In this document: positions 48,865 to 60,597 of the stretch, one piece after another
Layout of the letters: each line of letters opens with the position of its first letter
Numbering within the stretch: position 1 is the first letter of the stretch
Source of the DNA: Dermatemys mawii
Taxonomy: Eukaryota > Chordata > Testudines > Dermatemydidae
NCBI GenBank assembly: GCA_007922305.1
Contig: ML677335.1
Span: 41,974,949 to 42,038,948, forward strand
Reading direction: 5' to 3'
DNA length: 64,000 nt
Notes under the pieces: generated by a model
What the model saw: only the letters and a program-made list of their open reading frames with translations
Told to the model about the DNA's origin: nothing
The model's database searches: none
Position numbers and translations under genes: made by a program

Positions 48865-49335
48865 AATACCTTCCATAGATTCCAATGTGAGAAGCACCAT
48901 CATGACGACCTAGTCTGATCTCTTGCGTAATATAGGATATAGAACTTCCCCAAAATACTGCCTACAGCAGATCTTTCAGAAAAACATCCAATCTTGACTT
49001 TAAAAATGGTGAGTGATGGAGAATCTATCATGGCCCCTAGTAAATTGTCCCAATGGTTAATCACTTTCCTGGTTAAATTTTTAAGCTTATTTCCAGTCTG
49101 AATTTGTCTAGCTTAAACTTCCAGCTACTGGATCATGTTATACCTTTCTCATCTGGAATTAAGAGCCCACTATTAAATATTTGTTCCCTATGTAGGTATT
49201 TATAGACTGCAATCAACTCACCCTTTAATCTTCTCTTTGTTAAGCTAAATAGATTGTGCTCTTTGAGTCTATTACTATAAAGAAGGTTTTCTAATCCTTC
49301 AATATTCTTGAGGCTCTTTACAGGACCTAGACCTC
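48865..49335 (-). mobile_element. CR1 LINE 3' fragment
   Basis: Long antisense match to the reptile CR1 3' region: gacctagtctgatctcttg, agtgatggagaatctatca, ttgtcccaatggttaatca, gtctgaatttgtctagctt, and ttaatcttctctttgttaa. About 470 bp, moderately diverged. Confidence 0.8.
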
Positions 49336-49419
49336 TAATAGAAACTACTGTCCACTACATCACCTGCAGTCAGATAACACCACCCTGAAACTTTTAAGAC
49401 AGAGTACAGACTTTGCCAT

Positions 49420-49550
49420 TAGCCTGCTCCGTGAACTTGTGCAAGTCATTTCACCTCTCTGTGCTCCAGTTTCTAATAAATATTGACCTCTTTGTAAAGC
49501 CCTTTGAGATCTACTGATGCAAAGCGCTACATAAAGAGCTAGGTATCATT
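49420..49550 (+). repeat. MIR-like SINE 3' half
   Basis: Sense pattern: gtgcaagtcatttcacctct, ctgtgctccagtttctaat, tttgtaaagccctttgagat and the terminal gcgctacataaagagct. Confidence 0.65.
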
Positions 49551-49869
49551 ACTGTAAAAGAATAAACAAACAAATCTAGCGGAATGCTATAGATAATCAC
49601 AAGGGAGTGAGAGAGGATTTTCTATTTAAAAAGCAAGGCTAATTAAATGTAATGACATACAGGTGGAGACCAGGGATGTGGGCAAACTTGAAGAAAACAT
49701 ACTAACACAGCCAAAACAGAGCAGTCTCAAAATCCTTCAGGGACCAGCTGCCAAGGAAGAAAGCAGAGAATACTCCTTCAGTATTTTGTTTGAAGGATCC
49801 CCCTCAGTTCTCTTCATCCTTCAGTGGGACTCAACAGTCAAGTCCCTCTACCTCTAAGGGATCTTATGG

Positions 49870-50175
49870 CAAAGCACAACTTCAGCTTTACACTAAAGAC
49901 TCGCAAATCTACCTTTAGACAGAAGGAGACAGATCCATTTTAAACAACATAGCCTCTTTCTAGCATCTTTGTTGAGGTGCAGCTGCCAAAGTAAGTTCAA
50001 TGTGGCCAAAATTAAACTATTGATCTTTTCCTTCCCAAGATCTCCCACTACCCTCAGTCACTCCAGACACCTCCACTATCCTTCCTGTAACTCAGATCAG
50101 TAATCTGGGCTCATCTTTGACTCCAACTTCTCTTGAGATCCACACAACTAGACTGCATCTAAACCTTACTGTTGC
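49870..50175 (+). mobile_element. L2 LINE ORF2 end remnant
   Basis: Fragments match the L2 reverse-transcriptase C-terminal coding pattern: aatgtggccaaaattaaact, tattgatcttttccttccc, and aatctgggctcatctttgac (family peptide NLGVIFDS, here shifted). Stops and shifts throughout. Confidence 0.55.
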
Positions 50176-53100
50176 TTCTTGTGCAAGGTCCTCAAGATCC
50201 AGCCTTCGGCTACTCACAGAAATACCAGGTTTGTTATCCCCAAAGGGTCAGCGTACACACCAGCCTGTTTGATGCAACTGAGAATCAGCTCCTACGCGGA
50301 TTCAGCTGAGGATCCACTCACAGCACTGAGATACATTTATAATTATAACAATCATAAGTTTATTACGTTAAGACTTAAGAGATAGTGAACAAGGATAATA
50401 CATGCTTTCTAGAGACCAAACTTAACATTAATCGGCTAACCATATGTCTAAAAGCTGTCTTATCTCACCTAAATGTCCTTTACAAGTGCTTCCAACCAAG
50501 GCAAAATGGGATCTCCTTTTTATGAATTCAGTTATACTGCCCTGTTGCTTTCTCAGGTGCAAGATAAAGGGGTGTCTATTTACCTTCTCCTTATATCCCC
50601 CAAATCCACTGGTTTCCCCCTAGTTAGGATGAACCTTCCTCTGATTATTCCCTGGTGTCCTGACTTCATATGCAAATAGAGTGCTTGCTGTGTTGGTTTA
50701 TAATGCTTAATTTACATGTCAACTGAAGCATACATTCTTTATGTGGGAGAAATATGCCTCTCAACCCTGCCTTGATTCAGAGTTTTTTAGGAACCTATTT
50801 TCATGGTGTACCCACACCATCTTACACGGTATTTGTAAATACATTTCACAACAATATTCATGACTGGTATGCCTCTGTTTTTTTACTGAAAACCTCACAT
50901 GACATTCTTTATGAATAAATACTATGAAAGCAGTGTCCACTAGGAGTGATGAGTTTGTCAGACCTGTCATGAGTTAGTTACAGAAGATGGAGTTCTTAGG
51001 GTCACATAATTATCAAATTACTTCATTACTATAATGCTGTGCCTGCCCAGATGTTCATATAACTGCATATTTTCTATTCATAACTTATCAAAGTTATCCT
51101 AATACATGTTGATAATATGTTTGCAGTGTAACACAAGGTTATTAATTGTTTTGGGAAAATGTTTAACTGCATATTAAATTGATCACATACATGTTTTATT
51201 TAGCACATTCTTTTGGGGGCAAGTTTGCTATCACAAAAATACTAATTTGAATTGCCTTGGAATAAATAGAGCAGTATGGGCTTCATGGGACCAGACTAAA
51301 TACTTGAAATGTCATCTTAATCATCAGAAAAACTCCAGTCATTGTGCTTCAGCAGTAAGTTATTTAACTTACATACACCAAAGCAAATCACACAAATGAA
51401 TACCCTCATCCTCAAACAGAAAACCAACAACCGGTCATTTGCCTTTGAGACTTAAAAGGTCTAGAAAAGGCAGGTTAAGGAGAATTGATTTGAAGTCTGA
51501 AACCAGACACAGAATGTCAAATGCAATGAAGAAATTCTAATCAAACAACGTTCATTCCTCAATACATCCACTACGGATCTATATAGTATTGCTTTATTCA
51601 AAGTCAAACATTGTGGAATTCGCACTCGTGGAAACAGATTATTTCTTCATCATAGATATATGGTGCTTTCATTTAATTAGTTTAAGAGTACGCACAGTAC
51701 AAATCATATTTCATCTGTATTAAAAGGGCTCACTCAGCTCACCAACACGGCTGCACACTAGGGACTTTACACTACCTAATACCAATTCACCATGTTAACT
51801 AGTGTGAAGAGGCTTGCAGGAAACATCAGGCATTCCATTTATCCATTGCTGAGAGTGACTGATTTGTCCCTGGTAAATATCCGAAGTACTATGCCATTTA
51901 ACAAGAGTGTCATTTAGATGCACTATATTGTATTTACATAAACGCCTTGTACATTATACAACAACACATATAACGAACATGCATCCTAACCGCTACGAAA
52001 ACAGATTGCTGGTCTCCCTAGTGAAAAGGGAAAAACCTGCACAAACGTCTGATGGAACAAGTGCAAGACCATTTAACTTCTGATCCAATAGAAACTGAAT
52101 TCTACTCTCAAGAGCATTATTATTTAACATCTAAGACATTGAAGTCACTCATGGACTCCTTGCTTTACAAACCAGTACACCTGAGTCATGATGCCATTGA
52201 AAATCCACTAATATTTATGATAAATACCAGTGCAGTTCATATAAGTCTTCTGAAGGAACTGTGACTTATGTGAATAGCAGTCTTAGTTTATCAGGTGCTG
52301 AAATCTATGGCAGAAAAGTAACGAAGGTGAATAAGTTAAGTAGTCCTAAGCCACGTGGAGATGCTTAAATTGTTGGCATTTCAATAGGAACCAGCCAGTT
52401 AACAATTGGAGCAAGCTGCCTGTTCCATTAATCCATAACACTTTAGATACATAAATAATAGTGCCTATTAAATGATTCTGCATACAGTTCCAAAGGAAAA
52501 AATAATTCCATTTTATAATTAGTCTGACTAAAGAGACTCTAGATCATTGCACTTAATTTTTAAAACAAGCAAAATGTCTCCATGCAAAATTAGACTAAAC
52601 AATTTTAACAACTGATGCCACATACTCAAGTCCACAAGTAGCACAGAACAAAAGTAATGTTCTGTTTACAGAAGTCTACCAGTTTTTGGCTAAGTTTTAA
52701 GATACATCACGCACACACAGACACACACAACTGATATACATAAAGATGAAATGGAAATGCTTTAAAAAAGAAAATTTAAAAAGACTGGATTCCAAATCAT
52801 GGATAGTAATGTAATATATATGATTAACATACAGTTTTGTTATTTAGACCCAAATTTTCAAAAACAAGAATATAGTCAGGCTGCCAAATCCTGATTTTCC
52901 CCTAAATAAGCCATTCGATTTTCAAAAGTGCTGGATATCTAGCAGTTCCTACTGCAGTAAGGAATACCATATAAAAAAATCAGATTTTTTATTTAAAAGA
53001 AATTTTTTTGATAAACTGCTTTTTGAGGGAAAAAACCTAAAAATAGTTTTAAATTAAGATATCTTTGAGCTATAATGTATCTCATCATGGAATAGGGATT

Positions 53101-53699
53101 ATAAATTCTAATTCTATAGTATGAGGTAATATATTCATGTAATGTTTAAGAAAAGCTTTGTAAATGAGTTCCAATAGTTCATGGGATTAGGGACCCAATC
53201 TTATGTGGTTCCAAGGGATTCTGTGTAGATTATTTAGATTAATCTTTCTATCTACCCCATGGGACTCAGTGCTCAGTCTAGAAGATACCATCAGAGATGC
53301 TTAGTTTTGCAGTTCTCAAACTGTGGATTTCTGTCTCCAGAGATAACATGCTTGTTAACAGCAAAAATGTTTTAAATAAATAAATATAGAGAGGTGAGAA
53401 ATAACAGACCTCAGTGCTGTGGTCCCTCTGCAAATTTGTGTACACAGAGTCAATCCGTTACCTCTCTCTAAAAGTGCAAAGTTTCAGAAAGTTCAATGAA
53501 CAGAAGACTGTTGTGGCGGAATAGATCTGGACAAGGAGAAACCTGGAAATAAATGTGAGAAGGGAAAGAGACAGGCAGTAAAAACAAAAGTGAAACTGGT
53601 TGAGCAGCATATTCCAGAAATATTGAGGTCTTTTTGAGTGCAGCCTTTATTGATTTGAAATCTACCATACCATTCTCTCACTACAAGGGAAAACCTATA

Positions 53700-55740
53700 G
53701 GCCATAAAAGAGACTCAGTTTGGGAATATTTTAATGAACTTCCTCTACCTGTGGGTAAGACAGGCATGTGTGCAAAGATTCAAACAGTGCAACAAAGAAA
53801 TGCAAGGCCTGGTTGCCCGAATGAAACAACATCCTGAAAAGGTACGCTTTTCAGGAGGAAGCTGCGTTGAAGACGATGAAAGGAAGATGTCTGAACATTC
53901 AGGATCTTCAAGTTGGTAAACTTTTTTATTACATACTTCTTTCTTAAGGACTGCCTGTCTTCCTTCTGGACTATTCTTGAATTCTCATATTTTAGCAGAA
54001 AATATAATTCTTACTCTATGGTCCTATCATTTTAGATGCAGTTGTGATAAAAAAATAGCTGAAATAGGCAGATCTTCCTTTTACAATTTCACCTTTAAAG
54101 TAGTACTGAGTGTCAACGAATGCAATGAGCAGTATGTAATTATTACCATACTGCTCAGTATTAAATGAGCAGTATGGTAATAATAATGAAATAACTGCAT
54201 TGACTTGTTTTGTTTAGGAGAATCCATCCTCAACATACAGGATTCTGAAGACTATCCACCTTCAAGATCACTATCATTTTCTATAGTTTCAGAGTTATCT
54301 GCCAATGATAGTGTTTTAGTCACATCATGTATACCACCTGTAGCAAAAACAAACAAAAAAAAAATCTATCATCCAAAAACAACCATAGATAAAAGTTTGT
54401 GACAAGAACCAGCAGATTACAAAAAGAGGTCCATTGATTAAAAAAATTGCCCAGTTTGTTTATGCAACAAACTCTCCTTTCCATATGATTGAGAAACCAC
54501 ACTTCATTAAGATGGTTCAGTCATTAAGACCAGGATACAGTCCACCCAACAGAGCAGATGTCACAGACAAATTGCTGGGTAAAGTGTATGAAAGAGAAAT
54601 TGAGCAATGTGCAAAAGGTCTAAAGGGTGAAATTCTTAACCTGAGTCCACAATGAGCCTACTTTATGTTCTTGTGTGACAACAGAAGAACGGAATGTCTT
54701 CCGTACAGAAACAATTGATACATCAGGAAATGCACACACAGCAGAATACTTACAAGAAGTAGCAGTAAAAGCTATAACAAACTGTGGGGGGAAAAAACAC
54801 TGCTGCAAATGTATTCAAGATGAGAAGAAATTTAGAAGAGAGTCCCAAGCTAACGTACAGATGCAGTGCTCATTTGATGCACCTCCTAGCCAAAGACCTC
54901 AACGTTCCAGAAATAAAGGCTAATGTTGCTGAAATTGCAAAATACTTGCAAAACCACCATTTTGTAGCAGCTGCGCTGAAGAAAGTGGGAGGAACCAAAC
55001 TAACTCTCCCACAAGACGTTCGATGGACTGTTTTGAGCAGTATATGAAGAACTGGCCTAATCTGATGAGTTTGTGAACAAAATGATGAAAAAATAGAATG
55101 CACTGTCACAGTCAAAGTTCTCAACACTGGGATTAAGAGAAACGTTGAACACATGCTAGGTACCGTGAAGCCTATTTCTGTAGCCTTGAACAAAATGCAG
55201 GGAAATAGCTGTTTTATTGCTGACGCTGTTGAAATATGACAGGAACTGAGTGAGACCTTAAAAAGAGAAATATGCAATGACAGAGTTAAATTACAAGTAT
55301 TAAAAAAACCAAGCACTATCTCTAGCTCATTTTCTTGCAAATATTCTCAGTACTCAGTACCAGGATTAAACCTTAACTGCTGAAGACGAGGAGTTCGCTA
55401 TGACATGGACATCCAGCAATCATCCCTCCATAATGCCAACTATAATAAACTTCAGAGCTAAGGATGAACCATTCAAGAAACATATGTTTACTGATGATGT
55501 TTTTAAAAAAGTCACACCAGTGAACTGGTGGAAGTAACTTAAGCACTTGGATTCAGAGACTGTTGAAGTGCTAATCTCACTTCTAACAGCGGTAGCTTCT
55601 TCTGCCGGTGTAAAAAGAATATTTCCTTACTTTGGACTAATTCATTCCAAATTGGAAATTGTTGGAGACATGAAAAAGCAGGAAAGCTTGGTTTTCTTTT
55701 CCAGATTATGAACAAACAGGAAAATGAAGGTGAAGATGAC
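53700..55740 (+). pseudogene. hAT transposase pseudogene (BED finger to dimerisation domain)
   Basis: Plus-strand coding remnants in family order. The BED-type finger is KRDSVWEYFNELPLP (53707 onward) with FKQCNKEMQGLVARMKQH in the next frame. Then follow IAQFVYATNSPFHMIEKPHF and SLRPGYSPPNRADVT (54440-54560), ETIDTSGNAHTAEYLQEVAV (about 54710), and AANVFKMRRNLEE with CSAHLMHLLAKDLNVPEI (54795-54920), carrying the conserved C-x-x-H of hAT proteins. Next are LPQDVRW (55008), VKPISVALNKMQGNSCFIAD (55168 onward) and the C-terminal TAVASSAGVKRIFPYFGLIH (55578-55640). Several frameshifts and stops (for example 54653-54655 and 55238) break it. Confidence 0.8.
54139..54184. repeat. Perfect 19-bp palindrome arms with 8-bp loop
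   Basis: attattaccatactgctca (54139-54157) and its exact reverse complement (54166-54184) enclose gtattaaa. A third partial arm (gagcagtatgtaat, 54127-54140) precedes it. It lies within the decayed hAT, between the BED-finger remnant and the main transposase remnant. Confidence 0.9.
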
Positions 55741-56498
55741 AGAGTGAGTTGCAGAAGCCAATATTTTAAGTTTCTCATATTGACCTGGCTGACAGTCGAT
55801 TTAATTTTTGTTTGCTTTTTAAATTTCATTTAACTATTTTAGTTCAAAACAATTTTAACAAAAACAAACCTGATTTTAAAAAACTTGAATGTTTAATTAA
55901 AAAATGAATATGCTTGTTTTATTAAGATATTATATGTTTGCTGTTGAAAAAAATCCAGAATATATAACGTTGTTTTAGTTAAATAAAACAATTTAAATGT
56001 CTGTCTGGTGATGTTCTCCTCCTCATACGCATTGCAAGAATATCCTCTAAATATTAATGATTAACCTGTTGAATTTGGGATAGTTCACCTCCCAACAACT
56101 TCACAAATATCTGCTTCAATTACCTTTGGTAAATGAAATAACCAATCATTCATTTTCTGATATAGCTGTAAAACTAATCTGAAAGTTTTCAAAATAAATC
56201 ACTTTAAAAATGTGTAGTGTAAACCTTCTAAAAATGAAACCTACGTCTATCTGAGTTGTGAGGACTATGTATTAAGGTTATAACAACCAACAAGAATGCA
56301 ATTTTATGTAGAAATCCATGATTAAATCAAGTCTTCCTGACTACTGATTTGAATCATGATTTAAATAATCTGATTTAAAGCAAATCCACCCTGCTCCAAA
56401 CAGCCAGGCTTTAGCAGAAAAGAGAGTAAAACACAATAACCATTTGGGAAACTGATATCACACACAGACTAGAATGACAAAAAGATTATTGGATCTCT

Positions 56499-56741
56499 AG
56501 GCCTTGTCAACAATAGTAAGTTATATTCCGCTGTAAAGCTTTACATACACTGCTTATATATTTTATTTCCATACAAGACGAGGATTAAGTAGTATAACGC
56601 ACCTTTTATACAAGTATAACTGCATGTACACTAGAGCTTTCACCAGTATAAATGCATCAGGTAACAAAATGAATAAATAATTTAAACACATTCCTAGGCA
56701 AAATAGTTATATTGGCAAAGCTTTCAAGTGTAGACCAGACC
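56499..56741. mobile_element. Non-autonomous DNA element with tgtctacact-type ends
   Basis: Left end taggccttgtcaacaatag and right end ttcaagtgtagaccagac are inverted and match the terminal class at 34124-34370. Interior motifs ataactgcatgtacactag and agttatattggcaaagct fit the same family. Strongly diverged. Confidence 0.6.
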
Positions 56742-57384
56742 CAAATATCCAATAATTTTTGTCAGTATAATCCCATATATTGTAAGAGAACAGTAAACAC
56801 ATATACTGAAGTTAGAGCTATTGCAGGGATCCATTAATAGGGATGACCTCCAAAACACTGATTTTTTTCCCCTCTGCAGAATTATATAAAACTTTTCCCT
56901 CGCATAAGCAGGAAGTAAAAGGGGGGTGCTTCTAGAGGGACAGCATGATGGAATACTGGGACACCCCTAGTCTAACCAGTTTGAAAATGACTTCGTTTTT
57001 GATAGATTAAGATGGCCACTAGCACAGACAGGCCCAAGTCTTCTGTCAAGGTTTTTATAGTCAGACTCTTTGCTGTCTAGTTGCAACGACTATAAGGTGG
57101 CCTTGGAAGGAGATCCTTGGCAAGGAGATCCTCAGTTTAATCACTCTACTAGTCCTCTTTGAAGTGAGAAGCTTCTCCAGCAAAAACAGTACAGCATGAT
57201 CAGGTAATTATCTTTTGAAGAGGATTCTCTATTTATGCATTTCCTTCCCTGCCTTGAGTTTTGATCTTTAGTTGTGTCCGAAGGGCAGACAATCCACTAA
57301 AATAATTAAAAATAAACAAAACAGAAAATAAAGTTTTCTTCATAGGAGTTGCTGAAACTAATTAGAGAGGCAAAGAAAGTCTGG

Positions 57385-57500
57385 AGAAACAGTCTACTTA
57401 TTGCCCAAGGTAATACAGGAAGTCTGTGGTAGAGCAGAGAACTGAATCCAGGTTTTCCTCATATCCTATGCTATGTCCTAACCACTGGAGTCTCCTTCCT
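57385..57500 (-). repeat. MIR-like SINE fragment
   Basis: Antisense pattern: attgcccaaggtaatacagg, aagtctgtggtagagcaga, aactgaatccaggttttcc, and ctaaccactggagtctcctt (the complement of the tRNA-derived head). Confidence 0.7.
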
Positions 57501-57779
57501 CTCAATTTACTTGTGATGGTACCCCAAAAAATACCCTCAACATTCCATACAAAACCCTCTTCTAATAGTTCGTATTGCTGATCTGAATTGGTGTCCAAAC
57601 AATGCAGACCTCTTTCAGTACTGAAATCTGTGTTTGTTTGCTTCTGTTTAACTTTACTAGCTTGATTACAGAAATCTTATTTTAAAAAGCCCAAGAAACT
57701 TAAATGTTTATAAGATTAAAACTGCAATAGTTAATGCATTTTATATAATGGTATTTCAAAGTAAAAAGACCAGGTTAAA

Positions 57780-57862
57780 ATCTTACAAAAAAATCCTGGC
57801 CCCACTGAAGTCAATTGGAATTTTGCCCCTGACTTTAAGGGACTAGGATTTCACCCTTATGG
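57780..57862. repeat. Palindromic amniote repeat (gaagtcaat family)
   Basis: Contains cctggccccactgaagtcaa, ttttgcccctgactttaag and ggactaggatttcaccct, a short self-complementary repeat common in reptiles. A related fragment is near 42545-42600 (actccactggattttaatg, ggcaaatttggccca). Confidence 0.5.
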
Positions 57863-58339
57863 TTTAAAAAAAATCGTCTGCAAATTGTTTAAGTGAACCA
57901 GGTTTGGATGCGTCCTTTAAGAGGCACCGTGCTTTACAGAAAGCAATTGTGTGTCTTAGTATAGGTAAGCTAAAATGTACTTGCAATTCAAACCATTTTC
58001 TTTTAAAGTTTGTTTGAACCTTACTTTCAGGGCCAAACCAACTGGTTGCTACTAAATCCAATGTATGTTTCATGTTTGCAAAACGATCAAGCAAGGCATA
58101 CAAGACTAAGCAAGAAAGCACTCTAAAGTAACCTGATCTGGGCAGAGCGCTTTAGACCACTGCCAAAAAAAGAGCATGATCTAGTTATTCCACATGCACC
58201 AAAAACATTTTGATAGGCTAATTAATCATGAACATAACTTTTCAGACATTACATAATTTCACACAGACTTGCTTCTAGCTCCTGCCAAAAAAAATCATTT
58301 GTATGAGAAATAAATCAATACTTAAAAAGAAGTGATGGT

Positions 58340-58435
58340 GACAAAACAAGAAAAATGGAGGGAAAGAAAGGGAAGGGAAGAGAGGAGGGCAAAGGATGAG
58401 CATGAATACGGGGGCGGGGGGGGAGGGGAGCTTAA
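58340..58435. repeat. Purine-rich low-complexity tract
   Basis: ggaaagaaagggaagggaag style run ending with a G-rich block (ggggcggggggggagggg, 58411-58428). No element recognised. Confidence 0.7.
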
Positions 58436-58944
58436 TCTGTTTAATTTTCCTGCTCAGAGCACAGTAAAACCCAGAGAACAAAAGTGAGACAATAGTTCAA
58501 ATTCATGAATAAAGTGAAATCATTTAATCAAAATAATTTCTCTCCCCTGATGACATCCATCACAAAGTCACTATCAGCCTAATTGTGTCTCCAAAGTTAG
58601 ATACAAAGGGAAGCCACAAAACACAGTTTCTCAATCTCCGGTACTCCTGTTTGGTGAAGTTAACAATACATTCAAATTATCATCTGGGATAAATTGTTAC
58701 TTGTAAATCCAACCAAGTTGAATTATTAATACTTTATATTGACACAATATTCTCTAAATGTTTCATTTGTTTGATAACATGTCAACATCTGTCTTCAATA
58801 AGTCAATATATGATCAACTTGATCTGTTCAAAACAGATGCAAAACTAATCAAAAACCATGTTTTTAATTTTTTTAAAAACTCCCTTTAATATAAATTGAA
58901 ATAAAAACAAATTAACATTTAAATTGCTCTAATCACTATTACAG

Positions 58945-59480
58945 TCAGGAGAGGGTCGGAAAAATAGTCTAGTGGTAGGCTACTAGACTGACTCCAGATG
59001 CCAAGCGTCATGGATTCGTTTCCCAGCTCAGCCAGTCTTCCCACATAACCTTGGGTAAATCACTTTATCTACTCTGGTGACAGGTTTCAGAGTAGCAGCC
59101 GTGTTAGTCTGTATCCACAAAAAGAACAAGGAGTACTTGTGGCACCTTAGAGACTAACACATTTACTTGGGCATAAGCTTTCATGAGCTACAGCCTACTT
59201 TATCACATGCATAGACTGGAACATACAGTAGGAAGATATACATATATATACAGAGAACATGAAAAGGTAGAAGTTGGTATGGCAACTTCCACCTTTTCAT
59301 GTTCTCTGAAAGCTTATACCCAAATAAATTTGTTAGTCTCTAAGGTGCCACAAGTACTCCTCATTATTTTTAATCTACTCTGTACCTCAGTTTCCTATCT
59401 GTAAAAGGATTTTTATCTTACAAAAAGGTGTTGTGAGAATAAAATCCATTCATGAACATAACTTTGGGAAGTATTCTGAC
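58945..59480 (+). repeat. MIR SINE with tRNA-derived head, interrupted
   Basis: Head: atagtctagtggtaggctac, then tcgtttcccagctcagcc, ccttgggtaaatcacttta. It resumes after the insertion at 59077-59372 with tgtacctcagtttcctatct, gtaaaaggatttttatctt and ggtgttgtgagaataaa. The join restores the MIR consensus. Confidence 0.8.
59077..59372 (-). mobile_element. Penelope/SINE tail insertion with inverted 5' part
   Basis: Starts gtgacaggtttcagagtag and contains gaacaaggagtacttgtgg, gcataagctttcatgagct and gagaacatgaaaaggtaga. It then turns back with ccaccttttcatgttctc, aaatttgttagtctctaag and caagtactcctcatt. A 10-bp duplication atctactctg flanks it (59067-59076 and 59373-59382). Read on the minus strand, the 3' tail is intact and the 5' part is inverted. 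Carries a degenerate hammerhead-like motif. Confidence 0.85.
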
Positions 59481-60597
59481 ACTATGGGCATGAACATGAA
59501 AATGCTAGACAGAAATGGAAATCTAGATGTGTGTGTGTCATTTTTGTCCTGAGTATTAGATCAGTTGTTATTCAGATGCCACTATGATTTCTTTTGTTGT
59601 CTGGCATATTTAAATCATCTGCTAACTCTACTATACCAGTTTTGCCAGAATTCATAAGCACAACAATAAAAATCAGGAAATTAAAAAACTTGGTTGTCCC
59701 ATCAATGAAAATGTATGCAAAAGAGCCAGAGTTAACTTCTTTGCATCGCTGTTAAGTGCTGCTCCCTTCAGGTGTAACAGAGGGCCTGAAAATTCACTTA
59801 CCAAAGGCAATAAACACTACCATTTAATTTAGACTGGGGTAACATGCATAGTGTGATGCTCACTAAACAATAAGAAATAATGTCCTTGGTCTGAAAAAGG
59901 AATTTTCCTTAGAAAATGAGTTGTGGATGGAGTTATATTATCTATTTCCACAGAATTTTAGTTAGCATGGTTATGAAATAAGTTTGCATGGGAGGTTATG
60001 TGGGCATTCAGCAGTAACGTCACTACTACAATTTGTGAAATCAAACAAACAGTAAAAAAAGATAACAATCACGTTAATTTTACATCTGCTGGTTGGCAAG
60101 TTATTGTTGGTAGCAGCAGTGGAGCTACTGACTAGACAGGACAAACTGTCTCATTTCCCCCCTGTCCCACCTCCCCCCAAAAAGGGTCTGGAAAGACAGG
60201 CCACTGGAGACGAATACCTATAAAAACTTGCTCCAAAACTGTCAAGAGCTTCCAGAGTTGGCACCATATTCTCAGGTCTGATTTTAGTACCAAAGTTAAC
60301 TATGGCCCACACAACACAAATTCGGTGTCCCTTTTCTTTTACTGTTTCAAGTTATTTACATATGCAGAATCATAGAACTTAAGTTACAGGGAGTTATTTG
60401 CAACACAGGAAGGAATCTCTTAGCAGCTTACATTTTTTAAATGACTATTTGTGTCTCTCCCTAACTTTGAGCCTTGACAAGTTGAATGGTAAGGTGGGGA
60501 GGGAAATGGGGGGGAGGAGAACAAGCTTCTCCCTTTCAGTTGCCACTAGGATCCCATAGCTTCTAATTGATCCAACCCTCAGAGAGAGAGACTAAAG

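Larger units (their letters stand above)
52965..56393 (+). mobile_element. Decayed autonomous hAT transposon, about 3.4 kb
   Basis: The right end reads aaataatctgatttaaag and caaatccaccctg (ending about 56393); its reverse complement starts cagggtggatttg. The left end near 52965-53010 has the matching aaatcagattttttattta. Between them lies a plus-strand hAT transposase pseudogene. No clean target duplication was found, so the left boundary is approximate. Confidence 0.7.

Noticed and set aside
50200..51000. Possible antisense retroviral LTR
   Set aside because: General feel of an LTR (AATAAA-like and T-rich blocks) but no terminal repeats, TATA or duplication that I could pin down.
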